A program made the translations under genes and the position numbers. 64,000 bases of DNA from Podospora pseudocomata (lineage: Eukaryota; Ascomycota; Sordariomycetes; Sordariales; Podosporaceae), in the NCBI RefSeq assembly GCF_035222375.1, contig NW_026946363.1, positions 6,324,001-6,388,000 on the forward strand. Direction: 5' to 3'. The first letter of the stretch is position 1; every line of letters starts with the position of its first letter. The notes under the pieces were generated by a model. It did no database searches. It saw only the letters and a list, made by a program, of their open reading frames with translations, and was not told the DNA's origin. Below, one piece after another: positions 1 through 11,389 of the stretch.

Positions 1-298
1 ATTTGTTTGTTTTTTATTATTTTTTTGGTTTATTTTTCATTTTTATGTTTTTTTTTCATTTTTTTTAATGTTTTATTTAAGTTTTGTGTTATTTTTTTTA
101 AAAATTTTATTTATTTTTTATTTTTTACGTACTGTAGAGGCCGAACAAAAGACGGCTGGCTATACATAAAATAAAACAACCGGACCCCGGTTCCCACCCC
201 CCGGTCCCGTGTGTGCAGCCCCCACCACACCCCACCTTGAACAACAACATCACCATTCCCGGCTTCGGTGGTCGGCTGAACATTCATCACCCCATTCC

Positions 299-340
<42 letters not shown>
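299..340. repeat. (CAT)14 microsatellite
   Basis: Fourteen perfect CAT triplets. In the three forward frames they would read as poly-His, poly-Ile or poly-Ser, and as poly-Asp, poly-Met or similar on the other strand, which explains the short low-complexity frames here. I do not regard them as genes. Confidence 0.95.
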
Positions 341-343
<3 letters not shown>

Positions 344-543
344 TCGCAAATTCGGGGAGTCGGGGTCCCGGGCCTTACCCTGGTTCGTGGTTTTTGCATC
401 TGCCGTGTTGTGGGATCCACTCAGACCCGCACCCGGAAGGATGGGGGGAGGAGGGCCAAGGACTCGCTCCCGTCACTCGCTCGTTCGGGCGGTTCGGACG
501 GGATCGCGCGGTAAAGAGCGGCGGCGGATGAAATGATAAAACT

Positions 544-548
<5 letters not shown>

Positions 549-586
<38 letters not shown>
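549..586. repeat. (GT)19 microsatellite
   Basis: Perfect dinucleotide array of nineteen GT units, followed by a short AT run. No coding content around it. Confidence 0.95.
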
Positions 587-590
<4 letters not shown>

Positions 591-3500
591 CTGATAGGTA
601 TGAGACACTAGGCTCTACGATGTGGAAAACTAACATCACAAGGAGTGTCTCCCAAAGATGGCAATGGGAATAGTAAGGGTAAATGTCTCTTCTTGGCTGG
701 TAGGTTGGGTGAAAAAGATGCAACCCAAGAAGTCTTGATGACCCTCTTTGTCAACTTGCTTGTTTGGCAAATTCAGATAACACTCCAAGCCAAGCTTCCA
801 CCAGTCGTGATCAAATCACAAAAGTACGTATGGAACCTCCAAAAAAAAAAAGAACCAAGAAACCGAAAGAATTGTGAATCGCGGCTTCTATGGTGGTTCG
901 CTTTTCCCACAACGCGACAGAAAGGACGGCGATTTCAGACGCTTCCACGTAGTGCAGCAGCAGCTGAACGGTGCCGCCGGTCAGCGGACCCGGCAAAGAC
1001 GGCATGGCGGGAATAACAAAAGGAGCCCAAGGCCAGAGGGGGCGCACGACTTTTCCGACAAAAGCTTAGCATCCTGTCTTGGGGACCACCAAGCAGATGC
1101 TCGGAAGCTTGTCGGGGTCACCTCGTGTCATCACCACCTCCGGCCACTCATCGGGCGTGCTTGGGGCGGCAGGGCGTTCTTTGGGGTCCTCGGGAGGGGG
1201 GGGGGTTGTTGTTGGGGTTGGCTTCAAGCTGTGCAAACCTGCTCGCTACGTCAGCCGGCCTCCGGGTCGGCGAAAATATGATGGGGTGTGCCATCCGCCC
1301 CGTGATGTTGTTCCTCGAGGATCCGAGCACTTGGGCTACCGGTCTTTTGGGCTTGGTCCGAAGCTGTGTCAGCATCCCATCTCGATATCCCAAGATCATA
1401 TGTAAATGTCAAGAAAAAAAGGGGTCCTGGGTTGACCGTCTTGGCTTCCTTGCCAAGCGACGGAATACCGATGCCAAGTGGTTCACAGCGTTCTTGTTCG
1501 GCTGCAGGTACCGAACTCGTCGATAAGTTCCGCAACAGACGAATGTGAAAGCTTACGAATGTCCTGGTGTTTGCTGGCGTTGGCTTGGTCGTGGCAGAAG
1601 GGAAGCAACAAAGCTGGCTAGCGGTCAAATGATGCGACTAGTTGGCAGCTAACTACAGCAAAGTATCCAGTACACCTAGCACTTGACGCCTGGGTCAGCC
1701 CAATCCCGAGACGAACCAGATAGGAGAGGTGGATGACGGTTAGCCCTGTCCCAAACAACATGCAAACACACATTGCGTGCGGGATTTTTCCATGTCTATC
1801 ATGATGTGCTGGCCAGGCTGGCTGAACTTCAACTTGCTGATATCAGACCATGTTCGTTGCCATGTTGGGAAAGTTCAGAGTGCCAAAGGCCGTCGTGGAA
1901 CGCTTGGTTCCCTCTACCCTATTGCATGGTAGAGCCAATCAGACCGCCCAGACGGGGCAGGTTCCATGTCAGGGGCACTGGGAGGGCATACAGAGTAACG
2001 CATACAAACCCTCAATGAAAGCTAGTCCCAACGAACCGATGATATCTCCCGCAAACTTAGCCTCCCGCCTCGGAGCAGGTTGTAAAATAGGGTCGTGAAG
2101 AAACGCCGGTTCTGGTCCCAATTCCGCCAAGAGATATGGAGCTTTGAAAAGGGCAGGCTCCCACGAGCACACGAGGGAACTTGGAATCCAAGATGGTCTC
2201 TCGTCCGTCACTTGTTCTCCATTGCCCAAGGACGCAGAGGAGTGAGTTCGTTCTGGAGACGAGTTCACGCACCAGAGCGGCATCCACACGGCTCCTCCCA
2301 TCCAAGAGGGCGGAACACCTCCTCTTCTCCTTCCGCGCCCACACCCCCTCTCCCCATCATCCACATCTGCCATGTTTTGGGTCGTACTTGGGGAACGGAT
2401 GGCTGATCAGGAAGGCCTCTGTACACCCTGAGCGCGGGGAAAAAAGACTCAAGCCACGAAGCATACTATCGCGGACACAGCAGGACGCATCCGTTGCCGT
2501 GTGAATCATGCGGGCTCTGACGAGGTCTTGAGAATACTGCTTCTCAATTGGCAACAGCCCATTGGTGTTTTTCAGTCGACCAGTCCTGAGCGGCAAGCCT
2601 CGACTGGCATTGATGTCCCAATCCTGGTCGATATCGAACCCGACGTCGTTTGAAGAGCGGGGAAACAAAAGCAATGGAGGGGAGGGGAATGAACAAGCCT
2701 TTCTCGGCATCGCCTTGCAAGGGTGTCTGTCAGGCCTTGGGCTTGGGACAGGCCGACGAGAAAGAGCGAGCAGAGTGACGCGCCGGTGAGCGTCCAGGGA
2801 TCGGTGAAGGCTTGCCCCTTTGCAGCACGATCGAGCATATCGACTCAAGCCGAGACAGACGAGGCGCAAGAAAGCAATGCCCAGACGGGAGATCGAAACG
2901 CCAAGACAGTCTGACGAGCTTGTGAGTTATCTCGACCTATCCAAGCCGGTCGATGCGCTGCCTTGTGTCGCTGGACCGCCGCGACCCTGCGGAACATTGA
3001 TCTGCTGGCTGGACCGGGAGAAGAGTGAAGTTATGATTCTGATTATCCGTACCCGGTCTCTTCCGCTCTCCTACCACGCGGCAGATTCATCGACGGCGTG
3101 ATGGGCGTTCGGCGATGGACTGTTGGCTGAGGGGGCCGGAGATGTTTCTTCCCATGGCTGCTGAAGTGTGCGAGTGTGTGGCTGCCAAGCCCCTCCTCTT
3201 CTGACAGGGATAAGAGTCCGCATTTAGCAATTATATGGTAATAGCATGTTGCTACAAACTGCACGGGGGCGGCAGGTTTTGTTGGTGGGCGGCAGAAGTG
3301 TTGTTGCAATTGGCGTCGTTTTGGGAAAGCTGCAGATGCAGTGCATCACAAGCGAGCCAGTCGATGGGAAATCATGGAGAAGGAACGTGGGGGAAGCGAT
3401 AACAGGCTCCACTCGCCCTCGGAAAATCGAACGACGATTTTCTTGGTGACGGCTTTCCGTTTTGGGCAGAATGCGTAGCTGGAGTTTGGCTGACAGTTCT

Positions 3501-6434
3501 GCGCTCATTGGAATGGATGTGGTGTCAATGTTAAGGTCCGGGATGGCTTGTGCGTCCGGCCGGTAAAGGGTGTTGAAAAAGTAACTGGCGGAAACGGATG
3601 CCGAAGGAGAGCACGCGGTGACGAACGCCGAGCCCTTGGCAACGGCTCGCTGCGCTGAGTACCTGACATGCCATAAGAACGCCAGGTCGCCGCCGGGTTG
3701 CGTACCAGAATGCCCGATAGTTTGTGTCGTTGCCTACCGCTTTTTTGTTCCAGCAATTCCTTGCGTCACGCCCCACGAGCAGAGAGACACAGCGGTCGTT
3801 GGAAGATGTCCCAGGAAGCTGGATATCTTAAGTAAGCAACACACGACAAGTGAGACCTCAATTCGGATAACCGGGGCCCACTGTACGACAATAAAGCGAC
3901 CCCCCCCCACCCCCCCCCCATCAATCGATCAACCGGCAACTCACTGGCCAGCTTGAGTGAGAATCTAGATTCCTGACGGGCTGAGAGAGGCCGCACAATG
4001 TAACCCGTCTGTTTCTGAACTTGAACCTGCCGTTTTCCGTGTGACGGGTTTGCTGAAAGAGGAGGCTGAACTTTATTCTCACGGCCGGCCTTGTGGGACC
4101 TGCTGGCGGCGGCGGAGAGTGCGAATGTCGCGTGCTGACTTGCCCTGAGAATAAGACAATCCACATTCAGTGCCATGGCACAAGACAATGACGCCCCCAA
4201 ATCCATTGATTGCAACCCTGTCCGTTTTCTTTGTCATTTGTGTTCTTGAAGGAGCGATAACAAGTTTCCAACTGCAGCAAATGATGCAATGCCGCCGCAA
4301 GATTCCCGCTCTGTTTCTTCTGATCAACATGTAACCCCGACCGAGATCAGCCTTCGGCAGGTCGTCGGGATGCACTGGGATGTTGTCGGTGTTGATGGAA
4401 GCTGTTTTTGAAGAGACTCGAGAAGAGGACACCACCACCACCAGCCTTGTCTTAGTGCCCACTAGCTCGACGCACAAGGGCAGGGTAAGCGGGGTATCCT
4501 CCCCCCTTTCCCGTTAGGAGTGAGGTTATTCTCGCTGCAGTTCTGCTGAACAACGGACACACCACCAAACGATGACGCAAGTCGGCCTTGCAGAGGTCTC
4601 AAGTCCTCGGCAGGGATTTGCTCAGTTGGGAAAAGGCATCCATCCGTTGCTTTGGTTCTCGAGGTTGAAGTCTCAAAGCTGAAAATGGCTGGCATTTGAA
4701 TCATGCAAACGTGCTTTCTGGCTGCCCAAAATACGCGTACCCATTGCTAATCACGCTCAGTGTTTCTGATATCAACTAACGACATGTACAAGGTGAGGCC
4801 TTGAGGAGCCACAAGAAAAGGTAAGAAAGAGAAAAGAGCCGAGATCATCGATTGCGTTTGTAAACGCGGTTCAGAGACCCCGCCAAGATGACAGCCCCGA
4901 TGCAGCCATCGCGCTGGCAAAACCGCCACCCTGCTTTTCCTCCGGGTATAGTGCAGTTCGATATGCGATCAACACCATGGAACGCTCACAACAAAAGCCG
5001 ACTCGCAGATGATATTGCGGCATATTTAGGAGGAGGGCTTGGTAATTCCTCGAGTCCTTGGCGCAGTGTATACGATAGGGTAGGTTTCAAAGCCGACTGG
5101 TCCGACATGCTCCAAGAGAGGGGGTTCCTCTAATAAAGAGATGGCACAAAGCGAGAAATCAAGATAGATACTGGGGCCAACCAGTGAAGCTATCCCATCC
5201 CGTCTCTCCGTCTGCGGTTTCTAGAAAAGCCACGAGAAGCGGAACAGACGAACAAGGTAACAAATGTGCCCCGCCATCCACCAGCTCTCGATAACCCCTC
5301 TCCCCGCAGCAATTGCTCATCCTCGGCCTCTCGGCGCCTGGTGGGGGTGGAGCCTCCTCCATGCCACCAGCGGAGTCTTTTGTGCCCGGTACGTGCACAG
5401 GTTCCAGCCGCCGATGTCGTGCCTGTTGTCACGGGCAGGGGACTCCCCTAAGGCCGTTCTGGTGTAAGTTGAGATGACCTGTAAACTTGAGGTTTTTGAG
5501 GTTTTTGAGGTTTCATGGCATTGCTTCAATGCAACCTTCGTTCCAGCAGTGCAGGCCTGTTGCCCGGCAGCCCATTGGACACTCACAAGTAGCCCTCACG
5601 GCGAGGAGCTTTTCTGGTGTCACTTGTTCACACCCCGCCCCCCCTCCAACACTTGTTTGATGATTCCACCGTTCTAATTGCAACACGCAGGCGTGCGGAG
5701 TGCACCGGGGGAAGCATATCAGCGAAATCACTGGTGGTGAGGTCTGTGGGCCCCCTTGGCGTCTGCAATCTCAGAGCGGCCGAGGAGGTAGGTACCTGTA
5801 CAGCCGCCTACGATTCAGGCCGCTTCCCAACTCAGATACCGCCACGAGGTTACTCGCTACAACCTCTCTTCGAGTTGCGGTTGCATTTTTATTTTTGATT
5901 GTGTGAGCAAAGACGCCTTCGGCCGCATTGGATTGAGCTCAGTGTGCCCGTAACATACCATGTACCTAGTGAGCATGAGAGATGGGGAGACGGGACACAC
6001 ACAGAGCAACCTGAAAGGTAAGGTTGCGTCTCCGAGTCCGCTCTGGCTGGGGTTGAGGGCTTCCAGCTCGAAATGATCCAACCTGCGGTTATGTGTTGAG
6101 CGGAATGGAGGAGGACCCCGCTGTGGTTAAGCAAAAGCACCCCAGTCCCCATGGTCCCCAGCGGGTTCCATACAGCCACCCTGGACCACCTAAACGAACG
6201 TGCGCTAGCGCTAACACTCACCCCCACCACCCCGATCGCCCAAAAACCCTCAAGAGCGACCCCCCCGGGATCCTGTTGCCCGTAGCTGTCCATCCGTCCC
6301 ATACATTACCAAACCGTCTCGTCTTCTTGAGCCAAAAACTCGTTTTTCGAATCTTTTCCCCTTTCGAAGCCGACCCATCCCGCGATGTCGTTATAGTTTC
6401 TGGCCCACGGGCACATCAACCTTCTTCTCTCTTG

Positions 6435-6448
<14 letters not shown>

Positions 6449-6505
<57 letters not shown>
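6449..6505. repeat. CT microsatellite in the kinase upstream region
   Basis: A nearly pure pyrimidine CT array interrupted by a few TTT steps, about 770 nt before the kinase start codon. Pyrimidine tracts are common in fungal promoters and leaders; a role here is only inferred from position. Confidence 0.9.
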
Positions 6506-7276
6506 CATTCCTGGCCGAACAACACCTTCCCATGCGAATCGACCGCCAAGAAGCGCAAGAGACCACCGGTATTTAAACGTGTAGATCTCGGCCGTTTTGG
6601 AGACTTGGACCACAGCGCCACGCCCTGCTACAAGCTACACAGGGCTACACAAATCTCGCCGTGCTCATTGAGACAGGCTTGGCAGGGAACGACCAGACAG
6701 ACAGAAAAGATTGCTTCGTGGTCGACTTGCGCGGCCCTGCATATATATACACCACGGTTTTGCCGGTGAACCTTCTTGCGAGCGCCTTTGCTCCCACAAG
6801 CGTCCGCCAAAAAAAAAACCGCAGCAGTGAGCCGCCATCGCTGAGTTCCCAGTTGGCTGATTAATAACGCGAGGAAAAAAAAACAAGAGGGTCCTTTTCC
6901 AAGCAGAGGAAAAAGGTGGTGTGTGAGCCCATACCTGCAGCTCGAAGCACCCAGATCCAGACAGGCGTCTTTCTGGCCGTTCCAGCAATAATACCCTTCA
7001 GGCATATAGGGTCGATCGGTTACGCCGAGAGTGGTGGTTTGGTGGTCCCCAGATAAGCCAGTGGTGTACCTTACACTATACATGGTTGAAGCTGGATTTC
7101 CGGCTCTCTGGCTACTCAGAACCCCTCGTGCCCTGTCCTGCTGTGGTTGTGTTCAATCGCACGCTAAGCGGCGGCCGGACCCTGACGTATTGAAGAACCA
7201 GACAAACCGGCTGGCTTTTTGCGTGCCGCTCGTCTGCTCCCGTTGCGCTTTTTATCGCACTACATAATCGGTCACA

Positions 7277-9682
7277 ATGGCGACCATCTCAGCGCTGGCT
7301 GCTGCGGCTACGCAGACGTCCTCATTAGGTATCTTCACCCTCTTTGATTTAAGCCACCAACGGCTCCCCCCTTCTTCTGCCACTTCTGCTTCTGCTTCTG
7401 CTTCTGCTTCTGCTTCTGCTTCTGCTTCTGCTTCTGCTTCTTCACCTTCCCTTCCTCTCCCTCACCATAGTCAAGAAAGCCTTGTCGTCAACCGAACATT
7501 CTGCTCAACTTTTCTCTCTCCAGACCCGTCCTCTGTGCGTCCCAATTCCGACAGGTCCAGCTACTCATCATCGCCACGCCAATATCCCACCGAGCTTACA
7601 GATCCCATTCTGGAAGAGGGTGATGAGACCGACAGCGAGGCCGCCAACGAACCCGTCACTCCCGTGAGTGGCCGCCAGTCTCAGGATTTTCAAACGCTTG
7701 CCACTCACGAAATCCATCCGGACGTGGCCCAGGAACAGGCCGACCAAAGCGTCACCTCCTTTCCAGCCGTGCGGGCCGGCACCACGCCCGGCTCCAAGCC
7801 GCCCCTGGTGCTGAATACTGACGGTGATACCCCGCCGAGAGCACCCCCCAAGAGCTCTTCCTCGTCCGTTATTTCCAACACCCAAACAACACCTCGTGCT
7901 GCTGAGCCAGCAACGCCGCCGCCGCCCACCGCCCCCGCCTCCTCGGCCGACCAGGATCCCGCCGCACACCCTCACACCAGGCGGCCCACTTTCAGCAGCT
8001 CGTCTCTTCGTCGCAACATGTCGAGCTTTCTCAAACGTGTCACCCATCCGGACAAGTCTGACGCCGTCAGTGGTGTCGGATACTCGGAGCACCCGGTTCA
8101 CGAGAGCGGACGAAAGGTGCCAGCTCGAAGGTGGTCCATGAACAGGAGTTCGGCTACTACCCGCTCCAACACTCCGCCCTCGCCGGGATCGCCTGTAGAG
8201 ATGGCTATCCGGAGCAAGGAGCAGGCGTCGACGCCAACCGTGCCCGGCTCCGACGAGTTTGTCAAAAAGAAGCCACGTGCTTCGACCAACTTTTTGCGCT
8301 CCCGCCCGCATGTTCCGAACAATGCTGAACTGCAACTCAGACGTCGCGCGAGCAGTTTTGATTACACCAACCAGGAGAAGGTCCTCGTTGCCTCCACGCC
8401 ACACGGCCCGGTCAACGTTGAGAAGATCGAAAGGCAGATCTGGGAAATGCCCGCGGAAACCGGCACCGGCCTCAAGGCTCGCCGCATGAGCGTGAGCTTG
8501 CCTGATGATTTCGTGGTCGACGTGGTCGAGCTGCAGTCGGAATTTGAGTACGAGAACAAGCTGCTCGGCCGCCATGCAAAGTCGGTCGGCAAGGGCGGTC
8601 ACGGCAAGGTCAAGACGATGGCCAGGAAAGGATGCCCCGCCGAACTCGTTGCGGTCAAAGAATTCCGCCGTAAATCGCGCCTGGAGACGGTGGAGGAGTA
8701 CGAGAAGAAGATCAAATCCGAGTACACCCTATCCAAGAGTCTGAACCACCCCAACGTGGTCACGACATTTCGACTCTGCATCGACCACGGCCGTTGGAAC
8801 CACGTCATGGAGTTTTGCTCGGAAGGAGATCTGTACGGGCTGGTGAAGGAGGGTTACCTCAAGGGCGACGACAAGGAGAAGGACCGTTTGTGTCTCTTCA
8901 AACAGCTCGTTCGGGGTGTGCACTATCTCCACTCCAACGGCATCGCGCACCGAGACATCAAGCTCGAGAACCTCCTCATCACCAGCGACAGCGCTCTCAA
9001 GATTGCAGACTTCGGCGTTTCTGAGGTCTTTTGCGGCTCGCACCCCGGACTTAGAGAATCTGGAGGCCAGTGCGGCAAGAACATGGGCGAAATACGTCGC
9101 TGCGCGCCCGGCATCTGCGGCAGCATGCCTTACTTGGCACCTGAGGTGCTGAAGAAGGAGGGTGATTATGACCCTCGTGCCGTGGACGTGTGGAGTTCGG
9201 CCGTGGTCATGCTTCATTTAGTTTTTGGTGGTGCCATCTGGCAGAAGGCGCAGGAAGGCGATAACTCCGCCGCTAACAAGAATTTCAACGAGCTTGTCCG
9301 TGGGTGGGCGCAGTGGAACGCATCACACAAGGACGCCGAAAACCCGGCCATCACCGAGATGGACTATCCCAAAGTCAAGGCGTTCGACTTTGGCGTCAGA
9401 CCCCCCGCCCTCCGAAGAGTTCTCCTCCAGATGCTCAACCCAAACCCGGACCAGCGCACCTCGATCCATGACGTGGTCAACAACCGATGGGTCAGGAACA
9501 TCGAATGCTGCCAGAAGGCCGACAACGAAGAGGCCGACCCGGCTACCACCATGATTGACGCATCCAAGAGCGGCTGTCTCATTCGTAGCGGGGAGAAGCT
9601 TTTCTGCCACAACCACCTCCCCCCGAAGAAGCAGTTCACCTCTCATTCTCTGGGAAAGATGCCCGGTAGTGTTGGTTACTGA
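7277..9682 (+). CDS. HAL/SAT4-type Ser/Thr protein kinase
   Basis: Single-exon gene for 801 residues. The start ATG has a good fungal context (A at -3, G at +4). Residues 1-420 are disordered and Ser/Pro/Thr-rich, with an Ala-Ser run at about 36-56. The kinase domain spans about 425-742: glycine loop GKGGHGKV at 438-445, ATP-site lysine K461 in AVK, catalytic HRDIKLEN at 558-565, DFG at 578-580 and APE at 621-623. The long insert after DFG and the extended catalytic-domain tail resemble the fungal HAL4/SAT4, HAL5 and NPR1 branch, whose members regulate plasma-membrane transporters and potassium/nutrient uptake. The domain and catalytic residues are seen directly; the substrate class is inferred from the family. 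All catalytic motifs are intact, so an active kinase is expected. The gene sits alone, with over 5 kb of gene-free DNA on each side. Confidence 0.95.
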   Translation: MATISALAAAATQTSSLGIFTLFDLSHQRLPPSSATSASASASASASASASASASSPSLPLPHHSQESLVVNRTFCSTFLSPDPSSVRPNSDRSSYSSSPRQYPTELTDPILEEGDETDSEAANEPVTPVSGRQSQDFQTLATHEIHPDVAQEQADQSVTSFPAVRAGTTPGSKPPLVLNTDGDTPPRAPPKSSSSSVISNTQTTPRAAEPATPPPPTAPASSADQDPAAHPHTRRPTFSSSSLRRNMSSFLKRVTHPDKSDAVSGVGYSEHPVHESGRKVPARRWSMNRSSATTRSNTPPSPGSPVEMAIRSKEQASTPTVPGSDEFVKKKPRASTNFLRSRPHVPNNAELQLRRRASSFDYTNQEKVLVASTPHGPVNVEKIERQIWEMPAETGTGLKARRMSVSLPDDFVVDVVELQSEFEYENKLLGRHAKSVGKGGHGKVKTMARKGCPAELVAVKEFRRKSRLETVEEYEKKIKSEYTLSKSLNHPNVVTTFRLCIDHGRWNHVMEFCSEGDLYGLVKEGYLKGDDKEKDRLCLFKQLVRGVHYLHSNGIAHRDIKLENLLITSDSALKIADFGVSEVFCGSHPGLRESGGQCGKNMGEIRRCAPGICGSMPYLAPEVLKKEGDYDPRAVDVWSSAVVMLHLVFGGAIWQKAQEGDNSAANKNFNELVRGWAQWNASHKDAENPAITEMDYPKVKAFDFGVRPPALRRVLLQMLNPNPDQRTSIHDVVNNRWVRNIECCQKADNEEADPATTMIDASKSGCLIRSGEKLFCHNHLPPKKQFTSHSLGKMPGSVGY
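7382..7442 (+). repeat. In-frame TCTGCT hexamer array (Ala-Ser repeat)
   Basis: About ten TCTGCT units inside the kinase gene encode an alternating Ser-Ala tract at about residues 36-56. A six-base unit lets the array gain or lose copies without breaking the frame, so length variation between strains is likely. Confidence 0.9.
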
Positions 9683-10217
9683 GAGATTTGTTTTAGTTAT
9701 GCATGCTTGGCTTGGCAGGTCGGCGAGGAATTTTCTGCGACACACATGCACTGGCGTTACACACGGATCAGGGGATTTTGTGCACCACAGCATAGCGGTT
9801 GTTTGGGCGGTCAATTTTTTTTTTTTTTTTTCTACACGATACTTGGCGTAGGGAGGAGCGAGCAATGGCGGTCTTTGCCGAGTTGATTCAACGGCTTTTC
9901 AACCACATCGATTCCACACATTCACGCATTCATCCAACCATGACACCCCAATGGTTTCTACTTAATCAATCGACGACCGTCAGGTGCGGGACGAGGAAAG
10001 ACAAGGGGAGAGAGGGCTTGGCAAGAAGCACAGTACATATATGTCTGAATGCTGTTATAAAGCCTCGAACGGGAGACATTTTGGGAGGCAGGCGATTAGT
10101 CTCAAAGTTTCGGGCGGCGGACGAGGGCGGTTGTCTGAACGAGGTCACTTTTCATGACTCGGATGGAGCTCTATTTTTCCCTCAAAAGGAATGCGAGGCC
10201 AAGGGAGGTGAATTATC

Positions 10218-10220
<3 letters not shown>

Positions 10221-10254
<34 letters not shown>
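10221..10254. repeat. (AC)17 microsatellite
   Basis: Perfect AC dinucleotide array about 540 nt downstream of the kinase stop codon. Confidence 0.95.
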
Positions 10255-10255
<1 letters not shown>

Positions 10256-10808
10256 ACCCACCTATAGTGCCTCTTTATCTAGAAAGAGTGCCCCTTCCTG
10301 TTTTCAGTTATTCTCTTTTTCTTTTTCCCTCCTGGTTTTCCCGATTAGACAAAAAATAATTCCATACTGTTAAACTATACAAGATTTATTATCATGGTAT
10401 CCCGGGTTTTTTTGGTTTTTTTTTTTCTCGATCTGGTGAATGTGAGGTTACTGTGTAAATGGTGATGCATGTGCCAAGGGGGACTTGGTCATGGTGGAAC
10501 CGTCGGACAAAAGGCGAATGAAGCAAAGGCGGGGGAGTTATCAAACGTCAGTCCTGACTTGACCAAGGTTGGTATCCGGCCGCCGCTGGTTGTATTACCC
10601 AGCTTTGCTAGAGTGCGTACCTTAAAGCATCAGGTTTTTCTTTTTTTTATTCATTTTCTTATTTATTTATTTATTTATTTATGTATTTATGTATTTTTTT
10701 TAGGTTTTTTTGAAGGGGTGTTTTGTTGGGATGATGGGATGGATGGAGCCGGCGGTATGAACCAAAGTCCGTGACCATTTGATATCATCGACAATGGTTG
10801 AGGAGAGA

Positions 10809-10881
10809 GTGCGTGTATGTGTATGTGTATGTGTATTGTGTATGTATATATATATGTGTGTATTGTGTATGTATATGTATA

Positions 10882-10912
<31 letters not shown>

Positions 10913-10979
10913 GTATATATGTATATGTGTATGTGTGTATGTATAAGTGTATGTGTGTATGTGTATGTGTGTTTGCATG
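10809..10979. repeat. TG/TATG compound repeat field
   Basis: About 170 nt built from TGTATG, TGTG and TATA steps in irregular order, almost pure alternating purine-pyrimidine. It gives long apparent frames of Tyr/Val/Cys on one strand and His/Thr/Tyr on the other, which I reject as coding. Confidence 0.9.
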
Positions 10980-11314
10980 TGAGTTTATTAGATTTTTGGG
11001 GGATGCTGGACCCGTTCGGGTGGTGGTTTTGGGGGGAAAGCACCACGCTTCACTCTTCACATGGGAATGGGTCAGGATTCTCTCGTGACATGACACAGCA
11101 GGCACAGCAACAGGACAGTCGGGCAGTTGGGGTTTGGTGATTTGGACCCTGGGATAAAAGAAGAAGAAGAAGAAACCGAAAATTGCAAGCACATGTCGTG
11201 GTTAGCTTTGGGGATCGGCGACCCCGGATTTGGGTGTTCTAGAAGGGGAGTACAAGAGAGATGACACATGCATGCATGGCTTGCTTGTGTGTCGAGCGGT
11301 GGTTTGATAGGGTG

Positions 11315-11334
11315 TTTTTTTTTTTTTTTTTTTT
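11315..11334. repeat. T20 homopolymer
   Basis: Uninterrupted run of twenty T in non-coding DNA; a likely site of length error or polymorphism. Confidence 0.9.
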
Positions 11335-11361
11335 CCCATCCGCCCGGTCGGGACCTGCCAC

Positions 11362-11389
11362 TTGCCTTTGCCTTTGCCTTTGCCTTTGC
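11362..11389. repeat. TTGCCT hexamer array
   Basis: Four and a half copies of TTGCCT in non-coding DNA. Confidence 0.85.

Larger units (their letters stand above)
1..7276. other. Gene-free region upstream of the HAL-type kinase
   Basis: No reading frame here has a recognisable domain, coding-like composition with a convincing start, or a splice pattern that joins fragments into a protein. The first about 130 bases are extremely T-rich. A CAT array, a GT array, a C-tract near 3,899-3,919 and a CT tract near 6,449-6,505 are the only structured elements I see. The last 1-2 kb presumably hold the promoter and leader of the kinase gene that starts at 7,277; that is inference from position. A long non-coding RNA cannot be excluded from sequence alone. 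Confidence 0.6.

Noticed and set aside
6093-6584. 163-codon plus-strand frame and minus Glu-Arg repeat frames
   Set aside because: Long only because the CT tract lacks stops; product is a Ser-Leu or Glu-Arg run.
7568-8602. 344-codon minus-strand frame inside the kinase gene
   Set aside because: Antisense shadow of the GC-rich kinase coding sequence; rich in Arg, Gly and Leu with no motif, while the plus strand has all kinase motifs.
10687-11192. Several frames of 90-135 codons over the TG/TATG field
   Set aside because: Products are His/Thr/Tyr or Val/Cys/Tyr runs that simply translate the microsatellite.
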